Part shown: one piece after another, positions 1 to 8,903 of the stretch
Layout: every line of letters begins with the position of its first letter
How positions within the stretch are numbered: the first letter of the stretch is position 1
Program-made: the position numbers and the translations under genes
NCBI RefSeq assembly: GCF_003025555.1
Contig: NZ_PYMH01000019.1
Coordinates: 1-64,000, forward strand
DNA: 64,000 nt
From: Photobacterium lutimaris
GTDB lineage: Bacteria > Pseudomonadota > Gammaproteobacteria > Enterobacterales > Vibrionaceae
Direction of reading: 5' to 3'
The notes under the pieces: model-generated
Databases searched by the model: none
Seen by the model: the letters and a program-made list of their open reading frames with translations, nothing else
Told to the model about the DNA's origin: nothing

Positions 1-35
1 GACTATCATTTCACGAGTGCCCACACAGATTGCAT

Positions 36-57
36 GGTCAAATTGTTAAAGAACAAT
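36..57 (-). promoter_or_regulatory. rrn leader boxA antitermination site
   Basis: The minus strand reads TGTTCTTTAACAATTTGA, close to the rRNA boxA core of Enterobacteria and Vibrio (TGCTCTTTAACAATTTA), where NusB/NusE bind to make the elongation complex resistant to Rho. It is followed towards base 1 by GTGTGGGCACTCG, a familiar sequence of 16S leaders. Together with the promoter at 100-165 this marks the start of an rRNA operon transcribed off the left edge. Confidence 0.85.
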
Positions 58-99
58 ACTGATTGGTTAGCGGCTTAAGTTGCCGTGCTCCGTGTCAGT

Positions 100-165
100 G
101 AGGTCGCATTATAGAGAGTTCGATCACGTTGGCAAGGCTAAATTCAAAATAAATTCATCTTTTGA
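100..165 (-). promoter_or_regulatory. rRNA operon promoter (rrn), reading out of the left edge
   Basis: On the minus strand a -35 TTGCCA (130-135) and a -10 TATAAT (108-113) are separated by 16 bases. The -10 is followed by a GC-rich discriminator (GCGACCTC, 100-107), and the -35 is preceded by an AT-rich stretch (about 140-165) that resembles an UP element. 16-base spacing with a GC-rich discriminator is typical of stringently controlled rRNA promoters. The 16S gene itself would lie beyond base 1 and is not seen. Confidence 0.85.
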
Positions 166-269
166 GCCTAACTGTGCAGTAATCAAACAAAGGCGGTGTT
201 TTTCGATATTATTTACACCACACCAAGGCTAATCTGACAATATAAACTTAATTTTTAAGGCTCTGCGCT

Positions 270-809
270 ATGGTTAAATCTATTCGTCCCTATAAAAATA
301 CTTATCCGACTATTTCTTCCAGCGCCTATGTCGATCCATCTGCAATACTCATCGGCGATATTACTCTGGGAGAGGATGCCAGCATCTGGCCTTTGGTTGC
401 AGCCCGCGGGGATGTGAATCATATAAAGATAGGAGCAAAGACCAATGTTCAAGATGGCACCGTCCTGCATGTATCACGAACCAGTAACGAAAAGCCGCAT
501 GGTCACCCTTTACTCATTGGAGATGAGGTGACAATTGGACATAAAGCCATGCTACACGGCTGCCAAATCGGCCATCGTGTTTTAGTCGGTATGGGCGCTA
601 TTATTCTAGATGGTGCGATTATCGAAGATGATGTGATGATTGGCGCAGGTAGTTTGGTACCACCGGGCAAGGTACTAAAACGCGGCTTTCTCTATATAGG
701 TTGCCCAGTAAAGCAAGCGCGCGCTTTAACCGATAAAGAGCGCGCTTTCCTGCCAAGCTCGGCAGACAATTACGTCAGGCTGAAAAACGAATATCTCACA
801 GAAGAATAG
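270..809 (+). CDS. yrdA: gamma-carbonic-anhydrase-like hexapeptide-repeat protein YrdA
   Basis: A 179-residue left-handed beta-helix protein of the gamma carbonic anhydrase/YrdA family. Hexapeptide repeats run from about residue 25 to 150. The three histidines expected to hold the metal are present (H67, H91, H96). Family members bind zinc or iron, but carbonic anhydrase activity of the YrdA branch is poorly established, so the true substrate is open. The ATG at 270 has AAGG 11 bases upstream. It stands alone on the plus strand between the rrn promoter and yrdB, and its 3' end converges on yrdB with only two bases between the stop codons. Confidence 0.93.
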   Translation: MVKSIRPYKNTYPTISSSAYVDPSAILIGDITLGEDASIWPLVAARGDVNHIKIGAKTNVQDGTVLHVSRTSNEKPHGHPLLIGDEVTIGHKAMLHGCQIGHRVLVGMGAIILDGAIIEDDVMIGAGSLVPPGKVLKRGFLYIGCPVKQARALTDKERAFLPSSADNYVRLKNEYLTEE

Positions 810-811
810 GG

Positions 812-1075
812 TTAGGCGATATCGATATCGCCATCGACGTTAAACTCTTCATCTTCAATCAAGGTTTCGGCGATGTCTTCCAAATCGAAACGATGTTGGG
901 CAAACACAGCAAGGACAGCGGCCTCATTAGCAAGTATTTGCCCATACTCTTTTTCAAGCCAGGCTAAGCTAACCCAACAATGTATCAGTGCACCACCTTG
1001 TTGTGCGGGAAAGTTCACGGCTTGGCGCTCACTGTCCCACGTTTGCATGTCAGCAAACAAAATATCTTGATTCAT
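812..1075 (-). CDS. DUF1488 family protein (YrdB-like)
   Basis: An 87-residue acidic protein, rich in Glu and Asp at its C-terminus, that matches the DUF1488/YrdB family found next to aroE in Enterobacteria and Vibrio. No catalytic motif or membrane segment is seen and the function is unknown. It lies eight bases downstream of aroE on the same strand and is probably cotranscribed with tsaC-hemF-aroE. Confidence 0.85.
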   Translation of the reverse strand: MNQDILFADMQTWDSERQAVNFPAQQGGALIHCWVSLAWLEKEYGQILANEAAVLAVFAQHRFDLEDIAETLIEDEEFNVDGDIDIA

Positions 1076-1083
1076 AATGCTCT

Positions 1084-1905
1084 TTACTGTTGAAGTGTAC
1101 GGCGCAATTCATTATGCACCTGTTTTGCCCCAGGCCGAATGCCACGCCACAACATAAAACTCTCTGCAGCTTGACCGACCAACATCCCCAGACCATCCAG
1201 CGCTACTCTAGCACCATGCTCTTTGGCCCAGACATTAAATGTCGTCGGCTCGGCACCATAGACCATGTCGTAGCAGGTCACTTCAGGGCGGATCAAACTG
1301 GCAGGGATCCCAGGTAATTCACCGCTGAGGCTCGCCGAGGTCGAGTTAATAATCACGTCAAATTCATTACCCTCGAGTTCAGGCAAGGCCGATGCCTTCA
1401 CTGGACCATGGGAAGAGAACAATTCGACAAGCGCCCCTGCTTTCTCCACTGTCCGATTAGCAATAGTCAGAGAACTGACACCTTGTGCCAGTAGTGGCAA
1501 CACCACTCCACGAGCTGCACCGCCCGCACCGATAAGCAGGACTCTTTGTCCTTTCAATAAGGTACTGTGCTGAATCAGATCCTGCACTAAGCCTTCACCA
1601 TCGGTATTATCACCGAGAATAACGCCGTCATCGAGCTTTTTCAGGGTGTTCACAGCCCCAGCCAAGCGAGCTCGCTCGGTCAGTTGATCGGCATAGGCAA
1701 ACGCATCTTCTTTAAATGGCATCGTGATATTGCAGCCACGACCACCAGCAGTAAAAAATGTATCTGCTGCCTCTTTAAATCCGTCTACAGGTGCAAGCTG
1801 CGCTTCATAGCGCATGTCCTGCCCAGTCTGACGGGCAAAGAGTGTGTGAATAAAAGGAGATTTACTCTGGGCAATCGGGTTGCCAAAAACAACATACTTA
1901 TCCAT
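1084..1905 (-). CDS. aroE: shikimate dehydrogenase AroE
   Basis: A 273-residue enzyme that reduces 3-dehydroshikimate to shikimate with NADPH in the chorismate pathway; cytosolic. The N-terminal substrate domain has the start GNPIAQSKSP, the catalytic lysine in NITMPFKEDAF (K65) and the aspartate in DNTDGEGL (D102). The Rossmann loop GAGGAARG lies at about 127-134. Length is the same as E. coli AroE (272). It is the third gene of the minus-strand cluster tsaC-hemF-aroE-yrdB, 94 bases after hemF, so a promoter of its own is possible. Confidence 0.97.
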   Translation of the reverse strand: MDKYVVFGNPIAQSKSPFIHTLFARQTGQDMRYEAQLAPVDGFKEAADTFFTAGGRGCNITMPFKEDAFAYADQLTERARLAGAVNTLKKLDDGVILGDNTDGEGLVQDLIQHSTLLKGQRVLLIGAGGAARGVVLPLLAQGVSSLTIANRTVEKAGALVELFSSHGPVKASALPELEGNEFDVIINSTSASLSGELPGIPASLIRPEVTCYDMVYGAEPTTFNVWAKEHGARVALDGLGMLVGQAAESFMLWRGIRPGAKQVHNELRRTLQQ

Positions 1906-1999
1906 CAGCCGGGATTCCGTGTTTTCAAACCAATAAAAAGGGCCAGTATTTCTACTGACCCTATCATTGCCGATTCAATGACTCAAATCCTTTGAGCCC

Positions 2000-2905
2000 T
2001 TACCAGCTCCGCGGCTTAAGGTAGTTGTCATAAAGATCAGCTTCCTTTGAACCCGGCTCAGGGGTATAGCTATATTCCCAGCGGGCGAGGGGAGGCATGG
2101 ACATCAGGATTGATTCCGTGCGACCACCGCTTTGCAGACCGAACAAGGTGCCACGGTCATATACCAGGTTAAACTCCACATAGCGGCCACGGCGGTACAA
2201 TTGGAACTGACGTTCACGTTCGCCATAGAGGGTAGGGGAGCGCTTCTCGACAATCGGCAAATACGCATCCAAATAACCATTGCCCACGGCCTGCATATAA
2301 GCAAAGCTCTTTTCAAAGCCCCAAGCATTGAGGTCATCGAAAAACAGACCACCCACGCCGCGGGTTTCGTTACGATGAGGTAAGAAGAAATATTTATCGC
2401 ACCAAGCCTTGTGCTCATCATATACCGACTCACCAAATGGCTGACAAAGCGCTTTGGCGGTATCATGCCAATGCTGGCAATCTTCTTCGAACGGGTAGAA
2501 CGGTGTCAGATCAAAGCCGCCACCAAACCACCAGACAGGATCTTCACCTTCCTTTTCAGCAATGAAGAACCGTACATTAGCATGAGAGGTCGGCACATAC
2601 GGGTTACGCGGGTGGATCACCAGCGACACCCCCATCGCTTCAAAGCTACGCCCAGCAAGTTCAGGCCGATGTGCCGTAGCAGATGCAGGCATCTGTGCGC
2701 CAAAGACATGAGAGAAATTAACACCGGCCTGCTCAAAGAGTCGGCCCTCGCGTAACACTCGGCTACGACCACCGCCACCTTGCTCACGCTGCCACTGATC
2801 TTGCTCAAAACCCGCTTGTCCGTCCTGCTCAGCAACGGCATTACAGATCCTATCTTGCAGATCCAGTAAAAAGGCTTTGACGGCATCTTTATTCACTTGC
2901 TGCAT
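2000..2905 (-). CDS. hemF: oxygen-dependent coproporphyrinogen III oxidase HemF
   Basis: A 301-residue enzyme that converts coproporphyrinogen III to protoporphyrinogen IX with O2 in haem synthesis. Family hallmarks are seen: the GGGGRSRV stretch near residue 43, SLVIHPRNPYVPTSHANVR with conserved histidines (H98, H108) and WWFGGGFDLTPFYP near 130. The reading frame stays open 43 codons further upstream into tsaC, but the ATG at 2905 is chosen because the family starts at MQQVNKDAV and an AGGA lies 8-11 bases before it. It follows tsaC by ten bases. Confidence 0.97.
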   Translation of the reverse strand: MQQVNKDAVKAFLLDLQDRICNAVAEQDGQAGFEQDQWQREQGGGGRSRVLREGRLFEQAGVNFSHVFGAQMPASATAHRPELAGRSFEAMGVSLVIHPRNPYVPTSHANVRFFIAEKEGEDPVWWFGGGFDLTPFYPFEEDCQHWHDTAKALCQPFGESVYDEHKAWCDKYFFLPHRNETRGVGGLFFDDLNAWGFEKSFAYMQAVGNGYLDAYLPIVEKRSPTLYGERERQFQLYRRGRYVEFNLVYDRGTLFGLQSGGRTESILMSMPPLARWEYSYTPEPGSKEADLYDNYLKPRSW

Positions 2906-2915
2906 TATCTTAATC

Positions 2916-3473
2916 CTATCCTTGGCGGAAAATATTGCCGGTGATGGCATCACGGATTTCAGAAGGGTTATCTCGCCCTCCAGTTTCACCCTGCAAAATT
3001 GCTGATAATTGGTTACCAAGCTGGGCTTCAACATCGGCAGCCGTACGTCCGGGCTCTTGGCCTGTCAAATTGGCGCTGGTCGAGGTCAAGGGCTTACCAA
3101 AAGCAAGACAGAGCTGCTGTACCAAAGGGTGATCGGTTACTCGCACTGCAATCGTATCAAACTGCCCGGTCAAAAAGCGCGGAACACCCGGCTTCGTAGG
3201 CATGACCCAGGTCACCGGTCCCGGCCAGGAGGCAAAGATTCGGGCTTTCTGCTCTTCGTTCAACGCACTGTCATCGATATAGGGAGCCAGTTGCTCATAG
3301 TTGGCGGCAATCAGGATCAGGCCTTTTTCAATCGGCCGCTGTTTGAGCGCCAATAACTTGCTGACCGCTGTTTCACTATCAGGATCACACCCCACACCGA
3401 ACACGGCTTCGGTTGGGTAGGCAATAACGTCCTGCTGCTGCAGGGCTGCAACTACTTGGTTAAGGTTCTCCAC
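2916..3473 (-). CDS. tsaC: threonylcarbamoyl-AMP synthase TsaC (YrdC/RimN)
   Basis: A 185-residue YrdC-fold protein that makes L-threonylcarbamoyl-AMP from threonine, bicarbonate and ATP, the first step of t6A37 modification in ANN-decoding tRNAs. Seen are VIAYPTEAVFGVGCDP near the N-terminus and TSANLTGQEPGRT near 130, both family signatures. Length fits the short TsaC form rather than the longer Sua5 form. The start codon is GTG with GAGGT six bases upstream. It is the first gene of the tsaC-hemF-aroE-yrdB cluster, divergent from purE. Confidence 0.95.
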   Translation of the reverse strand: MENLNQVVAALQQQDVIAYPTEAVFGVGCDPDSETAVSKLLALKQRPIEKGLILIAANYEQLAPYIDDSALNEEQKARIFASWPGPVTWVMPTKPGVPRFLTGQFDTIAVRVTDHPLVQQLCLAFGKPLTSTSANLTGQEPGRTAADVEAQLGNQLSAILQGETGGRDNPSEIRDAITGNIFRQG

Positions 3474-3581
3474 AGGTACCTCTTTGAAATGACTGACGTC
3501 GGTTGTAACGTTCTGTTTACCTATCTTACCGACTCCTTCCTAACAACTCCACGCTCTATAATCATTGTTGCAATTTACCTG

Positions 3582-3620
3582 ACGCAAACGTTTTCCTTCA
3601 CGAAAAATACTCGTATAATG
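3582..3620 (+). promoter_or_regulatory. purEK promoter with PurR operator
   Basis: ACGCAAACGTTTTCCT at 3582-3597 matches the PurR box (core GCAAACGTTTNC). A clear -10 TATAAT lies at 3614-3619, and the -35 region at 3591-3596 overlaps the right half of the box. This is the known repressor arrangement: PurR with hypoxanthine or guanine bound blocks polymerase. The box lies 76 bases upstream of the purE start. Confidence 0.9.
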
Positions 3621-3672
3621 CGCGGCACATGCATTAATACCTCACCGTTTAGTTACCCCAAAGGAGATCGGG

Positions 3673-4161
3673 ATGAAAGTTGGGATCATCATGGGTTCAA
3701 AGTCAGATTGGCCAACCATGCAGCATGCGGCTGAAATGCTGGACCGTTTCAACATTGCCTATGAAACCAAAGTTGTATCAGCCCACCGTACTCCACATTT
3801 ATTGGCTGAGTACGCAGAGCAAGCAAACACCCGTGGTATCAAAGTGATTATTGCCGGTGCCGGTGGCGCTGCCCATCTACCAGGAATGACTGCAGCCTTC
3901 ACCAGCCTGCCTGTACTTGGGGTACCGGTTCAGTCCCGCGCCTTGAAAGGGATGGATTCTCTACTCTCAATTGTCCAAATGCCAAAAGGTGTTGCTGTGG
4001 GTACCTTGGCTATCGGAGATGCCGGTGCCGCCAATGCAGGCCTGCTGGCAGCACAAATCATCGGAACCCAAGATAGCACGGTCATGGCCGCTATCGATGC
4101 GTTCCGCAAAGAGCAAACCGATACTGTTCTTGCCAACCCGAATCCGGCTGAGGAAGCATAA
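3673..4161 (+). CDS. purE: N5-carboxyaminoimidazole ribonucleotide mutase PurE
   Basis: A 162-residue class I PurE that moves the carboxyl group of N5-CAIR to give CAIR in purine synthesis. Seen are MGSKSDWPTM at the N-terminus, SAHRTP near residue 42 with the key histidine, and the GAGGAAHLPGM loop near 66. GGAG lies eight bases before the ATG. Its TAA overlaps the purK ATG, so the two are translationally coupled. Expression is expected to follow the PurR box at 3582. Confidence 0.97.
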   Translation: MKVGIIMGSKSDWPTMQHAAEMLDRFNIAYETKVVSAHRTPHLLAEYAEQANTRGIKVIIAGAGGAAHLPGMTAAFTSLPVLGVPVQSRALKGMDSLLSIVQMPKGVAVGTLAIGDAGAANAGLLAAQIIGTQDSTVMAAIDAFRKEQTDTVLANPNPAEEA

Positions 4162-5276
4162 TGAAAGTACTGGTACTTGGTGCAGGGCAACTTGCCCGTA
4201 TGATGTCACTTGCTGGCGCACCACTGAACATCGAAGTCTTTGCTTATGATGTCGGTACTGGCAACGTCGTGCATCCCCTAACCCAGCAGGTGATGCTGAA
4301 AGGACTCAATACGGCTATCACGTATTCCGATGTGATCACTGCAGAGTTCGAACATATTCCCCACGAAGTGTTAGATATCTGCGAGCAAAGCGGTAAGTTC
4401 CTGCCGACCACTGACGCCATCAAGGCTGGCGGTGATCGCCGCCTTGAAAAAGCACTACTCGACAGTGCCGGAGTGGCCAATGCCAAATACCACCTGATCA
4501 ACAACCGTGAAGATTTAGATACTGCAATGGACACCGTGGGTCTGCCGATGGTATTGAAAAGTGCCTTAGGTGGCTACGATGGCAAGGGTCAGTGGCGTCT
4601 GAAACAGCGTGACGATGCCGACACAATTTGGCAGGAGATGGCTGAATTCATAGCACAAACCGATAACCAAGCCATTGTTGCCGAAGAGTTTGTCCCGTTT
4701 GACCGTGAAGTTTCTTTGGTCGGTGCCCGCGGTAAAAACGGTGATATTTCGGTATACCCTCTGGCAGAAAATACCCACACCGATGGGGTATTGAGCTTGT
4801 CAGTTGCGATGACCGACAACGAAGCCCTGCAAAACCAAGCCGAAGCGATGTTCCGCTCTCTGGCTGAGTCCATGGATTATATCGGTGTATTGGCCATAGA
4901 GTTCTTTGATGTCGGCGGCAAGCTGCTGGTCAACGAAATCGCACCACGGGTACATAACTCCGGTCACTGGACCCAGCAAGGTGCCGAGACCTGCCAGTTC
5001 GAGAACCATTTACGTGCCGTGACCGGTTTGCCATTGGGCAGCACAGCCCTGCTGCGTCCGACCGCAATGATCAATATTCTGGGTGAAAACCGCTTGCCAA
5101 GTGCGTTACTGAGCCACCCCCAGTGCCATATTCACTGGTATGGTAAAGAAAAACGCCCTGGCCGTAAGATGGGACATATCAATGTCTGTGCCGATACCCA
5201 AGAGAACTTGGCTGTGTCACTAAGCACCATTGCCGACCATCTCGACCCAACTGCGTTTCCCGCCCTGAAACGCTAG
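4161..5276 (+). CDS. purK: N5-carboxyaminoimidazole ribonucleotide synthase PurK
   Basis: A 371-residue ATP-grasp enzyme that makes N5-CAIR from AIR, bicarbonate and ATP, feeding PurE. The N-terminal Rossmann-like part starts VLVLGAGQLARMM. The ATP-grasp core has the flexible loop around SALGGYDGKGQWR near residue 135 and the Mg-binding NEIAPRVHNSGHWTQ near 255. It is slightly longer than E. coli PurK (355). The start overlaps the purE stop by one base, and a strong terminator follows. Confidence 0.97.
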   Translation: MKVLVLGAGQLARMMSLAGAPLNIEVFAYDVGTGNVVHPLTQQVMLKGLNTAITYSDVITAEFEHIPHEVLDICEQSGKFLPTTDAIKAGGDRRLEKALLDSAGVANAKYHLINNREDLDTAMDTVGLPMVLKSALGGYDGKGQWRLKQRDDADTIWQEMAEFIAQTDNQAIVAEEFVPFDREVSLVGARGKNGDISVYPLAENTHTDGVLSLSVAMTDNEALQNQAEAMFRSLAESMDYIGVLAIEFFDVGGKLLVNEIAPRVHNSGHWTQQGAETCQFENHLRAVTGLPLGSTALLRPTAMINILGENRLPSALLSHPQCHIHWYGKEKRPGRKMGHINVCADTQENLAVSLSTIADHLDPTAFPALKR

Positions 5277-5291
5277 TGAACCACCATACAC

Positions 5292-5324
5292 AACAAAGCC
5301 AGCATGATGCTGGCTTTGTTGTTT
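5292..5324. terminator. bidirectional intrinsic terminator between purK and yrdD
   Basis: The 13-bp arms AACAAAGCCAGCA (5292-5304) and TGCTGGCTTTGTT (5308-5320) have a three-base loop. The outer A/T pairs give U-rich ends in both directions, so it can serve both purK and the converging yrdD. Confidence 0.85.
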
Positions 5325-5361
5325 CTTGAATACTCACGGCTAACGCTTGCCCTAACGATGC

Positions 5362-5919
5362 TTACTCCTGGTATGCATGGCAGCGTCGGTCAGCACATTG
5401 CAGCTTAATACCGCTGGCCAATTTCTTCTCAACCAACAGATCAAAACCACATGTTTGGCACTGGCCTTCTACCGGCTTGGCATTGACCGCAAAGCGGCAG
5501 CCCGGATACTGATCGCAGGCATAAAACACCTTACCGTATCGTGACTTTCTCTCAATAAGGTTTCCCTTCTGGCACTCAGGGCAGGAGACTTGAGTCGACT
5601 CGGCTTTTTTCTCTGGCGATTCAATATGGTGACATTGCGGGTAACCGCTGCAACCGATGAACATACCATAGCGTCCTTGGCGCAATACCAGCTCTTCGCC
5701 ACAGTCGGGACAAGGCTGGCCCAAATGTTTGACGATATGGCCATCATTGTTGGCCTGGGACTTGATATATTCACACGCGGGGTAGTTGGTACAGCCCAAA
5801 AAAGGGCCGCGCTTACCGTTGCGCATCGCCAGTGGTGAGCCGCATTCCGGGCACAGGTTTTCATGCTCTAGCGCGTGCTCATGGGCACTAAACAGCTGGG
5901 CGTTAATTTTTCCAGACAT
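5362..5919 (-). CDS. yrdD: topoisomerase-type zinc-ribbon protein YrdD
   Basis: A 185-residue protein made of four Cys4 zinc ribbons of the kind at the C-terminus of topoisomerase I (for example CPECG...CTNYPAC, CPDCG...CSGYPQC, CPECQ...CDQYPGC, CQTCG...C). No topoisomerase catalytic domain is present. It probably binds single-stranded DNA or RNA, but its role is not established. The ATG at 5919 is preferred over an in-frame TTG three codons upstream. It is the last gene of the minus-strand group with smg and dprA. Confidence 0.88.
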   Translation of the reverse strand: MSGKINAQLFSAHEHALEHENLCPECGSPLAMRNGKRGPFLGCTNYPACEYIKSQANNDGHIVKHLGQPCPDCGEELVLRQGRYGMFIGCSGYPQCHHIESPEKKAESTQVSCPECQKGNLIERKSRYGKVFYACDQYPGCRFAVNAKPVEGQCQTCGFDLLVEKKLASGIKLQCADRRCHAYQE

Positions 5920-5959
5920 ACGACTCAATCATCTTCAGTAACAGCCCACCGACACGGAC

Positions 5960-6433
5960 TTAGTGTATGTAGCCATCTTCCATGCCATACAGCAGCTCTT
6001 CCATTTGGCTGTAGGCGCTTTCATTGCCCGGCGCATTGAATAGAACCATCAATATGATCCATTTCAGGTCATCAAGATTAAAGTCTGAGGTTTCCAGCGC
6101 CATAATCCGGTCAATCACCATTTCCCGGGTATCAGCGCCCAGCACATGAATTTGCTCTAGGTAAGTCAAAAAACCCCGACAAGTAGTATCCAGACGTGAC
6201 ATTTCTTGCGCCGTATAAATACGCATCGCCGTCACAGAACTGGTGTTCATATAAGGCGTTTCTTCTGTTTCTTGCAGGGCCGCGAGCTTTTCCAGCCACT
6301 CCAACGCCTTGTAAATATCTTCCTGGTGAAAACCAGCACGAAGCAACTCTTCGGAAAGTTCATCCTGATCAACCATGAGCTCCGCATCGCTGTGGATATA
6401 GGTTTCAAACAGGTACATTAGGATATCCATCAT
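5960..6433 (-). CDS. smg: Smg protein (DUF494)
   Basis: A 157-residue protein of the Smg/DUF494 family, always found beside dprA in gammaproteobacteria. It is helical and acidic, with no signal peptide, membrane segment or enzyme motif visible. The function is unknown. AGGAGGGG lies seven bases before the ATG at 6433, and only two bases separate the gene from the dprA stop, so both are surely on one message. Confidence 0.92.
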   Translation of the reverse strand: MMDILMYLFETYIHSDAELMVDQDELSEELLRAGFHQEDIYKALEWLEKLAALQETEETPYMNTSSVTAMRIYTAQEMSRLDTTCRGFLTYLEQIHVLGADTREMVIDRIMALETSDFNLDDLKWIILMVLFNAPGNESAYSQMEELLYGMEDGYIH

Positions 6434-6435
6434 AA

Positions 6436-7530
6436 CTAGCCCCTCCTCGTTCTGACATAGCCACCTGGTACAGCAGCGACCATTCCTTGCAATTCCAATT
6501 CAAGTAACTGCATCATGACTTCATGAACGGGTAGTCTACTACGTTCAGCAACTACATCTACGGGTGTTGCCTCATTGCCTACGTTAGCCAACAGCGCTGG
6601 AAATGGCAATTTATCATTTTGAGGTTGTGGGACACAATGAACTGACTGACTACTTTTTGCGCACTCTGTCAGTACTCCGACATCCTCAAAGATATCGACC
6701 GGCGTTTCTACTAATTTAGCACCGTTTTTTATCAGTGCATGACAGCCCCGGCTCATCGGGTTGTAGATCGAACCGGGTATGGCAAAAACATCCCGGCCTT
6801 GCTCAAGTGCATAACGAGCAGTGATCAAGGATCCGCTTTTTTCCTCAGCCTCTACCACTAATACGCCGACCGACAACCCACTGATCACCCGGTTACGCCG
6901 AGGAAAGTGCTGGGGACGCGGTGATTCATCGGGCCAGAACTCCGATACCAGAGCTCCTTGATCGGCAATCGTATCAGCCAAGTCTCGATGTTTGGCGGGA
7001 TAAATACGGTCGAGGCCTGAGCCTAATACCGCCACAGTGGCGCCACCATTTTTCAGCGCGCTGTAATGGGCCTGACCATCGATACCCAACGCCAAGCCAC
7101 TGCTGACGACATAGTTCGCCGCCACCATGGCAGCAGCAAACTCTCCGGCTGCCTCCAAACCGTCAATACTGGCAGCCCGACTACCGACAATAGCCAGTTG
7201 TGGCTCATGCAACCAGCGCGTCTCACCCCGGACAAACAATAAAGGAGGGGGAGACGGGATCTCCCGCAGCAGGGCCGGATAAAGCGAGGAGTCAAGGGGG
7301 ATGATCTGCTGGTTGGGCTGTTGGTGCCAAGCGAGGCAGCGATCGATACGCTGCTGCGGCGGAAAGGCCAGGTGCTGGCACTGACGTTCACTCAGGCCGA
7401 TCTGCCCCCGTTCCCGATCGGACATCGTACACAGCTCACTGGGTGTGGTGCGCTCCAGCAGGCGGCTTATCCGAAAGCCGCCAAGCTGTGGAGCGGAGGC
7501 CAGGGTAAGCCAGTCACTAAGCGATGACAT
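6436..7530 (-). CDS. dprA: DNA processing protein DprA (Smf)
   Basis: A 364-residue DprA that loads RecA on incoming single-stranded DNA during natural transformation. An N-terminal helical part (about 1-80) is followed by the Rossmann-like DprA core (about 100-300), with FVRGE, IVGSRAAS, SGLALGIDGQAH and FPRRNRVISGLS. A C-terminal winged-helix-like segment (about 310-360) contains the PVDVVAERSRLPVHEVM stretch. It sits nine bases after the LysM gene and two before smg. With comM at 21777 it is the second competence-type gene in the window. Confidence 0.95.
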   Translation of the reverse strand: MSSLSDWLTLASAPQLGGFRISRLLERTTPSELCTMSDRERGQIGLSERQCQHLAFPPQQRIDRCLAWHQQPNQQIIPLDSSLYPALLREIPSPPPLLFVRGETRWLHEPQLAIVGSRAASIDGLEAAGEFAAAMVAANYVVSSGLALGIDGQAHYSALKNGGATVAVLGSGLDRIYPAKHRDLADTIADQGALVSEFWPDESPRPQHFPRRNRVISGLSVGVLVVEAEEKSGSLITARYALEQGRDVFAIPGSIYNPMSRGCHALIKNGAKLVETPVDIFEDVGVLTECAKSSQSVHCVPQPQNDKLPFPALLANVGNEATPVDVVAERSRLPVHEVMMQLLELELQGMVAAVPGGYVRTRRG

Positions 7531-7539
7531 CCTACCGGT

Positions 7540-8646
7540 TTAACCTTTCCGGGGTGATACGACGCGAGCCCCTACCCTGAAAGGCTCGATTGCCCGAGTC
7601 ACCACGGCGAGACTGAAGTATTCATAAGGACGGATCACTATTACCTCACCGATTAAGATATCTTGCAAACGGCCTGATTTCGAAGGCGAGAAAAGCGAAG
7701 ACGACAACAGCTGGGTATCAGGCTCACTGTACTCATAATTGCCTTTGTCGCCGGTGTAACCCGCCCCGGGTCGAATGATGCTAAGTACATGACCAGCTTC
7801 CAGGCCATCAAGGTGACCCTGGTTGAGCACGACAACTTCATGAGTTGCGATATAGGCCATTCCTCCCATAGTGGCTACGACCTCGGCCTCGGAGGCGGCC
7901 GGAGAAGGGGAGGGAGAGAAACTCATCGCTCCGTCATGTTTTGGCAATGGGGCAGGAAGCAACACATCATTGGGCTTAACTTCCTGGTAAGCATCGGTCA
8001 ACACGACCGCACTGGTCATCTCGGTAACGCTCACTACTTCGCCTCGGGCAACTTCTTTCAGGCTCGAGATTTTGGTCATTTCCCCTGACGCTAATTTGCG
8101 CTCTAGCGGCGGAGCTGACCGGTAAATCCCCCACCGGTCGCCAACAACCAATGGTGTATCGACCCAGATCGTCCCCCCTCTGGCGATATATCCCTGAGCC
8201 AAGCTGTCACCAATCACATGAGGTAGATTAGCTCGCTCCCTGTCCATCAGTAACTTATCCTCAGCGAGATAAGGCAAGAGCAACTCAGCAGGCAAGGTGG
8301 TCACCGGTTTAGGGGTCACTTTTATCTTGGGCGACAAGTAGCGCACCGGTTTACGCAGCAAACGAGGCTGGCCACCAACAAAATGCAGGTGAAGCTGGTC
8401 TCCGGGGTAAATCCAGTGGGGATCAGCCACCGTGTTACGATTGCTCTGCCATAATTCTGGCCAACGCCAGGGACTGGCCAGATAGTGCGCTGAAATATCC
8501 CAAAGGGTATCCCCCTTCTTAACGGTATAGACGGCAGGCGCCCCTTCCTTGACGCTAAGCGCTAGAGATTGGGCATAAACGGCACCCCCCATACTGGCGA
8601 CTACCAGCCACACTCCCCACGACACCTTTTTCCACTGCTTCATCAT
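7540..8646 (-). CDS. LysM-domain envelope protein
   Basis: A 368-residue protein with an N-terminal signal sequence (hydrophobic stretch about 8-24, likely cleavage near VYA-QS). A single LysM domain follows at about 38-90 (YTVKKGDTLWDISAHYL ... WIYPGDQLHL), expected to bind peptidoglycan. The long C-terminal part has no domain I recognise. The gene occupies this place beside dprA in Vibrionaceae. A run of G lies directly before the first ATG, which makes the second ATG (8643) an equally good start. It is divergent from def. Confidence 0.85.
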   Translation of the reverse strand: MMKQWKKVSWGVWLVVASMGGAVYAQSLALSVKEGAPAVYTVKKGDTLWDISAHYLASPWRWPELWQSNRNTVADPHWIYPGDQLHLHFVGGQPRLLRKPVRYLSPKIKVTPKPVTTLPAELLLPYLAEDKLLMDRERANLPHVIGDSLAQGYIARGGTIWVDTPLVVGDRWGIYRSAPPLERKLASGEMTKISSLKEVARGEVVSVTEMTSAVVLTDAYQEVKPNDVLLPAPLPKHDGAMSFSPSPSPAASEAEVVATMGGMAYIATHEVVVLNQGHLDGLEAGHVLSIIRPGAGYTGDKGNYEYSEPDTQLLSSSLFSPSKSGRLQDILIGEVIVIRPYEYFSLAVVTRAIEPFRVGARVVSPRKG

Positions 8647-8903
8647 CCCCCCACTACCGCTAGGCTTAAATTATCAGGCTGTCACTGACCTTGCGTGGTG
8701 TCCAGAACACTGTGTCAGTTCGCCCATAGTTTTCGGCAGGCTTCACTTTTTCCAGCCTCACGATTGCAATTTACCAAGAGGGAGCAAACCGCAGACACAG
8801 AAGGTCCATGCAACGGGGTACTATGATTTGCCCTTTAAAATGACTAGAATTAGAACAATTAAACGATCCCAGTTATCAGTACTGCCTTTTAAAAAGAGTG
8901 TCT
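8647..8903. other. divergent intergenic region, LysM gene / def
   Basis: These 257 bases carry the promoters of two divergent units. The part before def is AT-rich; TTGCCC (8829-8834) with a 17-base spacer to TAGAAC is a possible but weak promoter for def-fmt. I see no operator palindrome and no small ORF. Confidence 0.4.

Noticed and set aside
2906..3034. Longer hemF start
   Set aside because: The extra 43 codons overlap tsaC and do not match the family; ATG 2905 has a good AGGA.
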